Assembly (NCBI RefSeq): GCF_036898095.1 | Contig: NC_090767.1 | Span: 24,760,570 to 24,824,569, forward strand | From: Palaemon carinicauda | Lineage: Eukaryota; Arthropoda; Malacostraca; Decapoda; Palaemonidae | Direction: 5' to 3' | Length of the DNA stretch: 64,000 nt | Shown here: positions 55,051 through 64,000 of the stretch, one piece after another | How the letters are laid out: each line of letters opens with the position of its first letter | Position numbering within the stretch: the first letter of the stretch is position 1 | Notes under the pieces: model-generated | The model's database searches: none | What the model saw: the letters and a program-made list of their open reading frames with translations, nothing else | What the model was told of the DNA's origin: nothing | Position numbers and translations under genes: made by a program

Positions 55051-56557
55051 TATGTCACCACAAAGAAAAAATGAATAAGAGATTAATCTTATTGTCAGAA
55101 GCTCAACACAAAAGGCTGTCCGTCAATAGAATCCATTTAGGAAAAGTGCCAACAAGAAAGACAATTCCATCAAAGAATACAGAAACGAACAGACTTCAAA
55201 GATAATGTTCTTAACATCCTGATATAAATAGAATTTCATCATTTCCTTCTGCCCTTTGTACACAAGGCTATCCAATGACCAGTCTTTTCTTGATATAGAT
55301 TTCATCTCTAAATAAAGAACACATGCTGCTCCACTACAGCTGGGAGAAAGAAGGATTCTGGCATATGATAGTTAGGAGGAAAAGTTCTAATATAATATCT
55401 AAATAGATGGTATTTTTAATCAACTTCAATCAAACGGCAGAAGGCAGAAGATCGCCACCAATCCTCAGATTAAAATGGTCAATAAACAAGACTCATAACC
55501 ATTGTCTGATTCCATTTCAAATCAAAATCACGGAAGGCATATTTTGACCTTCCTCATTTATTGAATAAAAATAACAGTGGTTTTTCTTTGGAGCTAAACA
55601 CATAGGTCATGGTAATAGAACTCATCAGATGAGCAAAGTTCTTTTAGGGGAAACTCCCAAACAGAGGAAAGAAATCCTTTCCTATCATCCGAGACTCGGC
55701 TTTAACCAATAAAGCTCTTGTTAGATTGACTGGCACAAGCCTTTCTCAAAAGACTGTGTAACATTTCTGAAACCTGAAATCTGTCTTAGGGACGAGAAAA
55801 GGTTGACGTATGACACCTAGAGGATTTTTTGAGTACATGAGGCACAGGCACACCTTCGTCTTATAAATCAATACTCACAAGCTTTTAAGGGAGACCCTAG
55901 AAGGTTTGAAAAGCCAGCATAAGATGCAATTGTCAAAGCAAGGTAATGGACAGTCCATGAACATGAGTACCGAGTACTATACTGTACACTTGAAAATGCA
56001 TTTAAAAAAATCCTTTTGCAATAAAGATTGCATATAGGAGGTGTGACAAAAAGGTACCATCATATACAAAATAAATTAGTCATTTATGATCTTTTTATAG
56101 AGAGCTACAATCATTTGCCTTCGTGTTTATTGTATACAGTAGACACCTTTCAAAGTAGGCAGTTCATTTCAGTTAATCCTTGTTCACAGATTGCTTCCTC
56201 TGGGTATTTTCATTAATGTTTTGCTGCTCCTGCAATCTTATCACAAGCAGAAGGGTTTGTTTATTAACTTAGGAGACTTTCGAGTATGGTCAGCAGTTTT
56301 CTTCACCTTCATTATTTACACAATACAAATCTGTAAGTCCAAATTGTGACAAGAAATAGGTATATGACCACTTCTTTTGATTCTAAGATTCTTGAGGACA
56401 ATGTTCAGGTAACAAGTCATGCATTTCATTATTTGATTCTGGCTTAACTTCATTCAGATGCTGACCTGTTCGGACACCAAAGCCTGTATCAACACTCGAA
56501 ACATAACAGTGTTCTGCTGGAAATTTGAATAGTGTACAATCTTGTGGCTTCTTCCTC

Positions 56558-56560
<3 letters not shown>

Positions 56561-56631
<71 letters not shown>
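56561..56631. repeat. (GA)n microsatellite
   Basis: About 35 uninterrupted AG units. Confidence 0.97.
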
Positions 56632-56634
<3 letters not shown>

Positions 56635-57104
56635 TCTCTTTATATTCAGTCACACCAAGATGACTGTTTAAATAACTCTCATTCTCAGTGATAACAGATG
56701 AGCTTCTTCGAAAAGATTTCAGAATCATGAGGCAAATTTTTTAATAAAGTTTCCTCAAACAACTGCTTGATTCCTCTTTGAGGATTAATGCTTCTTTTTA
56801 GTTTGAGAATTTGAACGAGATTCTTGCGCCGACTGTTTTTCAAGATATAACTCATGGTGCTGCAAGAAGCAACTGAAGACCTTTACCTAACCTTAGGTCT
56901 TCAGAAGCAAGAAGGAAAAAAACAGACGCTTTATTGCAAACCGCCTTTTTCCCTCAATTTCAAAGGTTGATGGAAATTGTAACCTTTCAGAGCTCGGATC
57001 GAAAAGAAAGCAAGAAAAATGAAAAGAAAGAATGAATGGTCAAGGGAACTTGAACCATTATGGAAAAGACAGACCTCTGTGCCTCTTGAAGGAAGGAAAG
57101 CTAT

Positions 57105-57890
57105 ACTGTCCTTCAATCAATTCCATCTCCTGAATGTACATCTGGGATTACTGAACCCCTCGATAGAGATCTCGCTAAAATTAGTGCATGATACGATTTA
57201 TGGGGCATGAAGTTGAACCCTAAAATCTCAAAGCATGATTGTAAGTTGGTTGAGGACAGTGACTCCTCAACTTCCGGATCTTTGAATTGATGTCTCTTTA
57301 ACAATATAAAATTCATTCAAAATTCTACATGTGATTTTTATATTGAAAATCTACTTTTGAGAAACATATTCAGTCTGTTTCCTCTTCAATTACACAAAAA
57401 ATTTGCTTATTGAGAAAGTCTTTTAAGATTTTTAGTGATCAGCCTATCATGGAGAAATGTTTTAATTCTTTCATTCTTCATTATTTCGAGCATTGCTCTC
57501 CTGTCTGGGCTTCAGCTGCTGACTCTCGTCTTAATTTGTTGGACAAAAACTTGGTCTATTAAATTCCTAATCTTTAATCTCTGTTACCATCATTCTATAG
57601 TCTGTTGTGCATGTTGCATAAAATTTGTCATAATTCTGACCATCCTTTCCATTCAGATCTTCCCAGACTGTACCATAACGAACGTTGCACTAGGTATGCA
57701 ATTAATTCTTACATTCTTGCTTTCTTCATCATAAGAATTAATGCTACCCAGTGTTCTAGAACTTTTATTCCAGCTGAGACAGACTGTGGAATAATCTTCC
57801 TAATCAGACAGTTGAATTGGTGGAACTTCAGAAGTTCAAACTTGTTGCAAATGGATTGTCAAAATTGAGGCTCTCACTTATTTTCTATCC
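57105..57890 (+). pseudogene. CR1/Jockey-like LINE RT C-terminal fragment
   Basis: Frames shift repeatedly but the order is collinear with a LINE ORF2 end: KLVHDTIYGA and SKHDCKLVEDSD, ENLLLRNIFSLFPLQ, then HSFILHYFEHCSPVWASAAD (57468), LCMLHKICHNSDHPFHSDLP (57606) and CSRTFIPAE. This is the coding part of the family whose 3' tails lie at 17907, 18695, 34533, 50770 and 58960. It is heavily decayed. Confidence 0.75.
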
Positions 57891-60402
57891 TTAAACACCA
57901 AGTCTTCAAATTCAGTTTAATAAAGACATCTTCAAGTCATCATCATGAAATGGGGACTGACCAAAATGTTTCCAGAAAATGTCTTACCACAATCTCCAAG
58001 TATTTTCATTTCCATATTTCCATTAACTTTCCAAAAGTCTTTTGTTAATAATATTACAATTGTTTCGACTTTCATTTATCCCTTTATTGAGAGATTTCAA
58101 AACTGCATGTTTCTTTAGTCCACTGGGTCATTCCTTGAAGGGGATCAGCTGACTGAGAATTAAAGCCAGACAAAATTTGCTCTTCTAGAAAAGTGAGAGA
58201 TGACCCTCAATTGGGTTAGTAGTACACGATGCTTGTTTTCATTTTTTACACAACCCTCCGTACATTAGGCTCTTTCAAGCACAAATTTGAACCCTCAGTT
58301 TTGATTGGCCCTCTGCTCTCTCTTCATCCTGTTGGGTTGCATTTCCACAGAGCTGTGGACCTTCTCCAACCGTGCGTTGTTCCAGTGCTCACATTTTATT
58401 TCTAAAATTCTATGGATCCACTCGAGTATCTAATTCAACTACGATAGAATACTGTACAGTATTAAACAATCACAAATCAATACCAACCGTGGAAGGAGCA
58501 TAAATCATAGGCTTCTGACTGTAACAAAGTTTAGGCAACTACCACCAGAGAGTTATTGGGGACTTTCAATGGCCAGACAGTACTTGTACTACATTGGATC
58601 CCTCTCTGGTTATGGCTATTTTTTCTTTTGCCTACACATACACCAAATAGTCTGGCCTATTCTTTCCACATTCTCCTCTGTCCTCATACACCTGACAACA
58701 TGAGATTACCAAACAGTTCTTCCTTGCTCAAAGGGTTAACTACTGCCCTTTAAATGTTAAATGGCTATTTTGAACTTGGTAAGGGTAGAAGACTCTTTAG
58801 CAATGGTAAGCACATCTTCTAGGAGGACTCTTCAAAATCAAACCATTGTTCTCTAGTCATGGGTAGTACTTAGCCTCTGTACCATGGGCTTCCCCTGTCT
58901 TGGATTAGAGTTTTCTTGCTTGAGGGTGCAGTCAGGCACACTATTCTTTTTTCATGACAGATCTCTTTTAACGTTATTACTGATCATAAGATATTTTATC
59001 TTGTCATTTATTACTTCTTATAACATGTATAGTTTATTATTTTCTTTATCTCCTTTCCTCACTGTGCTATTTTTCCTGTTGGAGCCCTCAGGCTTATAGC
59101 ATCCTGCTTCTCCAACTAGGGTTGTAGCTGAGCAAGTAATACTATAGGCCAGGCATTAAGACAAGTAGTGTCATTCAGCACCATCACCACCTTAGTAAAT
59201 AAACGGCCCTTATGGAAATCTCTTTTACACAATATCAGAATAAAAGTTTCTAAGGCCAAATGCAAACAGTGAGTCAGAGTTAATAAGATGTACAATTTTC
59301 ACAGCAGTGAAAACTGCTTTTTATTTTGTCCCTTATTTCTCTCCACACTTGTTCAAAACATGGAAAAGTAAATTGAAGATACTTTTACAGTGGACCAAGT
59401 TTACCTCACAACTTGAGCCACACGTGTTCTACATAAAAAAAAATTATGTATGTTTATTTAACATTTCCATCTATAACTTATTCCTAATCTTTTGACTTAG
59501 TCTCAGGACATATGGGTTGGAAAGCTAAGGACTTACGGCTAGTTTCTTTGCGAGTAATATCACCAATTATCTTCCAGAAATCTGGTAGTAGAGCACCAAA
59601 TTCTTCAACCGCAACAAACAAGAATGCGTAAAAACATCCAGAACTTTAAATGTTCCTGGAATAAAAACAGGAAAAGAAGGTCAAAACCCTTTTTTTGGGA
59701 TACACAGAACAAAACCAGCGATCCCTATGACTCCTCCCATGGTCCATATTCATCCAACAATGCTTCCTAGATTTCCAGACATCTGGAAACCTACCTTTTC
59801 AGTGACATAGCAAAGACAAGAACAAGACAACAACATGACACCCCTATCCAGAATTTCCTACAGGGTCGCCAAAGGTCTAAACGGCACTACTCTGACTGTG
59901 GCCCTCCCTGTACGATCGCCTTTGGACCAAGAGATCTAAACGCACCCGCAATATCAATGGGTCTGTCTGCACAAATGGTGAATACAGTTGACGTGTAATC
60001 CTAATGACAATTTAACAGAACTTCAATTCAATTACTGCATCATAAGAATGCTATACACAGTCTTTAAAGACTTATATCAAAGTGACTTTTACATTTCATG
60101 CAACTCTTACTGGAATGATACTTTACATTTCATTCTGGATCTCAGTTCAACTGAAAATAAGTGACATTTATAACAGCTAAAGAAATTAACAATTTTACAA
60201 TACTATTTCATTTTTTTAATTTAAGAATTAAGAATTCTACAAGACTTGTAGATATTGTGAACCAGATATCTTATGTCAGGGTGTAAGTAGTAATTACAAT
60301 CTTGCTACCCAGTTATGTGAGACAGTAATTGGTTTCCATATTCCTAAATGAAAACAAGAAGAATTTAAAGTATTACCTGGAGAGTGTTAAGCACTACATG
60401 TT
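57891..60402. other. loop between inverted repeat arms, second part
   Basis: No gene recognised. A plus-strand LINE 3' tail lies at about 58960-59150 (CTCACTGTGCTATTTTTCCT, GGAGCCCTCAGGCTTATAGC, CTCCAACTAGGGTTGTAGCT). Confidence 0.5.
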
Positions 60403-61054
60403 AAGTCTTATTTTCTCATACAATACACATCAAATAATGTACATAATAATTTCTACATTTGCTTAAAAATACAAATATCACACAGGGAAAAACTGATATG
60501 TATTCATTAAAAAATTAGGCACTAAAACAATTGGATCAAAATAACAGTCCACAATGAGTAACAGGCAAATCATTTTGACAAATGCAAAACAGTACAAACT
60601 TTAGTGAACCACTTATCTTTGATAAGAAACATTAAAATTCTCTTTATAAATGGACAAACTTATGGGTAAGAACTATTTAAGGGTCACTCATTAATGAAAT
60701 ATTCCATCAGGTCAATTTGACTGATGAGGCAAATACTAAGAAGTCGTCATATTTCCGACCAAAGTTACAGAACTGAACATCTGAAGGAAAATGGTTGAAA
60801 CAGAGACTTGGGTATGAGAGAGAGAGAGACACTGAGGAATAGAATCAGAGACACTCACAAAGTCACCAAGGACAGGGGGAGGGAGAATGAGAGAGAGAGA
60901 GAGAGAGAGAGAACTAGAAGGGGTAATGAAAAGGAAGTGTCTGGGATCCCATACCTCCTCCCAACCAACTCTTCTTCATCTTCTTTCCTTTTTCCTCCTC
61001 TTCAGGTGGGTGGCCACACTTCACTCCCTGTCCCGTGCAATTCAAGAGGTGCCA
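60403..61054 (-). repeat. long inverted repeat, right arm
   Basis: Inverted partner of 51699-52292. It is longer because of GA expansions at 60817-60829 and 60887-60912. Shared landmarks are ATTGGATCAAAATAACA, CCATCAGGTCAATTTGACTG, GAAGGAAAATGGTTGAAACA and CAGGTGGGTGGCCACA. Confidence 0.82.
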
Positions 61055-61570
61055 GAAGGTAAAGTAATAAGTTAAACATTTCCAAATTCTGTTGGGGGAA
61101 AAATGGTTACAGTAAAGATTCCAAAATCTATCGCAAGAGATGACATATTTCGGGTGGCCATAATCCCAGATTAAAACATGCAGGCTCTCAAAGATGTTTA
61201 CAAAGGAGCTTAGCAATAGCAAAAGAATTTAACAGACTTTGACTAATTATAACTTGATAACAATAACAAAATTACATTGTAACTTTAACAAATGTTCAAC
61301 ATATTTTTTTTACTAATAATTATATTACCGTATTTTCATGGTCAAAGCTTTGGAAATGGACTGTCTGTCTCGTACCTATAAATAGTAACATTTATTCCTG
61401 AAAAATCTATAAAATTCAGCATAAAGTAAAAAAGAAATGTACGGTATTCCTAAGTTCTATATTAAAAAAGAAGTTCCAACATTATAGTTTTTTGGCATTT
61501 GTTGGAAAGATGCAGAATTTTCTATTGGATAAAAAGCAAAATACTTTTTTCTTAGTAAAAACACTACAAA
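61055..61570. other. no gene recognised
   Basis: AT-rich sequence without ORFs or known repeats. Confidence 0.5.
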
Positions 61571-61910
61571 TATCAAAACAATTTGTATGTTCCATAGCTA
61601 TACAAAACTGAGTCATTTGTATGGGGAACTGCTAGCCATGTTTTCTACGACCGGCCAATCAAAAGGAAATTAGTTTGCCTTCACCATGCTTCGTTGCCAG
61701 GCAACCATAGAGCATGCGCATGTAGCAAGAGGACTCTTGCTCGCATCGCCTCCTCGCAACACTCACCTGGTCAAAGACTTGCTGGGCAGTTGAGGTGGGC
61801 ACTTTGATCATAGACTCAGGTTTATATAGTTAGGAAAAATACAAATTGTAATAAAAATTTATCTTTTATTCCTATGCGGATACAAAATTCTGAACCATTT
61901 ATATGGAAGC
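61571..61910. repeat. DIRS-type terminal repeats: inverted pair plus adjacent third copy
   Basis: TTCCATAGCTATACAAAACTGAG (start 61585, first 20 bases shown by position) is inverted at 61815-61850 (CTCAGGTTTATATAGTTAGG) and repeated in direct orientation at 61869 (TTCCTATGCGGATACAAAAT, then CATTTATATGG). The pair 61815-61910 looks like an internal complementary region and 61571-61810 like a 3' terminal repeat of a minus-strand DIRS element. Confidence 0.5.
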
Positions 61911-64000
61911 CATCCTTAGGAGAGAATTCTTTCCAGGAGTGAAATCTCCAGGAAGATGAGACATCCTTCCTCTCTGATATTATTACTATAATCAATAGCA
62001 AGTGGTCAAAGAGGACCACAAGTGAACATAGTAGCTGGCTCGTAAAGAGGCAAGGCTGCACGTTCGATTCCATGAATAAAAACTTCGCCAGGGTTGAAGT
62101 GGTATGAGCATCAAGTGTTACATAATAGAAATTAACCTTCAATACTGTATGTCATCTAATACCAGCAACTCTTCCCACGAGGATGCATACTGTAGAGTCT
62201 CATGATAGTTTCTCTTAACTAGAAAGAGAAAGTGTTACTGAATACTTCCTTTTGGAAGTACCAGAGCTCGCGAACAAGATGGGGATAATAGATCCCAGCT
62301 ATTTGTTCTATCAGAATTCTCGCATTGCTCTACGTGACAGAGTAATTAGTTACACAGGTCCTCAAAAACCTCTTTGTGAAACAAGATCGTGAAAGCTAAA
62401 TCTGAGATAATTTCCAACTGAAGTCTGGGTTTTCTTCAGTGAACCAGCAACGGGTAAATGTGGTAGGTCTACTGATGACATGTGATCAAAGGGGTGTAAC
62501 TGGCGATGCTTTCCCTGAGGATAGTGAGCTTTCATGTTAGGTCTTGACCCATAGGGTGATCAAGTTTAGGATGAATACTCACTTCTGATCTGTGGACACT
62601 ATATAGAGAGAGATACATAGTATCCCTGGGTAGAAGGATCAAAGCACTATTCTATTCATTAATGGACTTCTTGAAAAAAATTCCAGCTAAAATTTTATCG
62701 GAATCTGGTTTCCCATTAACAAATTGAGAATAAGGTATCCCCAGAAACTATAGTATTTTCTGAATTGGGTTTCCAGATAATAAGACACTGGTAGTCGAGT
62801 TATTTTCCTTGCCTGGTCTGGTAATAAAGCCAAAGGAAACAAATGGTCAGATCCCTGAAGATGGCCCTCCTGTCTGGGATCACAGTGATACTCTTAGGAG
62901 ATAACAAGTCCCTCCAGAAACCTCGGTAACGAGGGCATCAAAAGTTCTTCCGGGGAGGAGAGTTCTAGCTATTTCCAGATCCAGAATGAGATCTAAGCAT
63001 CCAAGACTGATTGGGGATCTGTTTTTCAAAACTGTCAAACAATCCGTATTCAAGAAGTGTTCTTGGAAAAGCTCCAAACTCTTGAATAAAAACGAGTATT
63101 AAGGGTTCCATTTGACTTGAAGAGTCCTCGTTCTGTTGACTAAATTCTTCCCAGGGAAGACGTCAGTTAGACCCCTATTGTGACATTTCAAGCCAACTTA
63201 CTGCGACTTAGTCTGAGAGTGATTGCTTACAGCACACTTTATGCAGTGAGGTGGTCTTCTCAGATTTACCGTGAGAAGTTCCAATACTGAGGACCGTTCT
63301 CTTCTACATAAGAATTTTGTGGTGTTCAACTGACTCCCTTGGATCTCTTAGTCTTAAACTCCGGAGGCAAGAGAGGAGAACATCAACCATTACCGTAGTA
63401 TGGAAGAAAAGGTTGGCTAACAATAAAAAATTATATGGAAAAATTAAGATTTGTGAGAGGAAATCATTTAGGGCCAAGCTTTTTATTTAGGAGGTATGGA
63501 GGACATAGCTTTCATAGACATACCTGGTTCGTGCTCATAGACAGTCATGACCGCTCTCTATTTGGTGATAACTCTATCTCTGCGAGGGATAACAGCTGGT
63601 TTAGGCCTACTCGTAAACCTCCATTGCCAGGCAGTCTGACAGGAGTAAAGGCGTATCTTTCAACTCTCTAGTATTAGAGAGGAAGTACTGAAGCCCTGTT
63701 TAACTGATGGACGGGAAAGGTAGGGGGGTAGAACTTTTGACTTCAAAATTGAGCGTTATTTTGAATTTATTATGTCCCCAAGGATTAATAGGAAGCAAAA
63801 GGTTCCTTTGACAGGGGAGAGGTTCTGCATACTCATAGTATCCTGACGATTAACACCACTCGTACAGAGGATACTATCGTATCTGGTGGAGACATCACTT
63901 CTCAGAAAGGGTAATTATTTTCCTGAAGTCGAGTTCTGCCATCAAAAATATCTGGTTTTGAGAAAGATCAATCCTTCTTAAAACAAAAAAAGGGCCGAGA
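61911..64000. other. unassigned end of window
   Basis: No ORF above about 106 codons and no recognised domain on either strand. If 61571-61910 is a DIRS 3' end, the minus-strand body should lie here, but no recombinase motifs were found. Confidence 0.45.

Larger units (their letters stand above)
52293..57104. other. loop between inverted repeat arms, first part
   Basis: No ORF above about 110 codons and no domain recognised. It contains the SINE at 54797-55050 and the GA run at 56561-56631. Confidence 0.5.

Noticed and set aside
57435..57734. A 99-codon hydrophobic membrane-like protein
   Set aside because: Out-of-frame reading of a decayed LINE RT fragment that matches in the other frames.

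Overview
The window is repeat-rich eukaryotic DNA, most consistent with a decapod crustacean (shrimp, crab or crayfish relative). The reasons are several families of DIRS1-like tyrosine-recombinase retrotransposons, which are known to be widespread in Decapoda, long CT/GA/GT/ATT microsatellites, LINE fragments and tRNA-derived SINEs, and the only host-gene relic being an animal-type OGG1 exon with splice sites. I see no bacterial genes, rRNA genes, canonical tRNA genes or CRISPR arrays. The species call is inference.

Layout. 1-6075: DIRS family A, copy 1 (gag, RT/RNase H, tyrosine recombinase (YR), internal complementary region, terminal inverted repeat). 6171-12350: DIRS family B, copy 1 (decayed gag with an RS-type hexapeptide array, RT/RNase H, no YR found). 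12809-13217: exon of an OGG1 pseudogene. 13268-15424: DIRS-B copy 2, gag only, cut short by a 5'-truncated CR1/Jockey-like LINE (15425-17480), followed by a tRNA-derived SINE whose tail resembles the LINE 3' end. 17.8-19.9 kb: LINE 3' tails and a cluster of microsatellites. 19878-26383: DIRS-A copy 2, bounded by inverted repeats of about 155 bp. 26.4-28.5 kb: mostly featureless, with one LINE RT fragment. 28560-31365: a non-autonomous piggyBac-like element with TTAA ends and internal tandem repeats. 32.8-34.0 kb: 3' end of an endonuclease-RT type LINE, with two shorter copies at 47.3 and 49.5 kb. 36217-45066: minus-strand DIRS family D, with minus-strand DIRS family C (37970-43145) inserted inside its recombinase gene. 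45.8-47.1 kb: a badly decayed DIRS 3' half. 51.7-61.05 kb: an inverted repeat with 0.6-kb arms around an 8-kb interior without recognisable genes, except a LINE fragment and a SINE. 61571-61910: DIRS-type terminal repeats. The last 2 kb are unexplained.

How the genes work together. In each DIRS family gag encodes the particle protein. An overlapping frame encodes RT plus RNase H, and a further overlapping frame encodes the tyrosine recombinase that integrates a circular DNA intermediate. The internal complementary region (ICR) matches both outer ends and is the known template for circle formation. No copy here is fully intact. The two DIRS-A copies are damaged in different genes, yet both keep an undamaged 390-codon recombinase. 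The clearest non-transposon signal is the OGG1 relic. The features most worth following up are a five-cysteine Gag finger shared by families A and B, the nested C-in-D insertion, the intron in the family C gag, the possible LINE/SINE tail sharing, and the piggyBac-like element carrying its own satellite.
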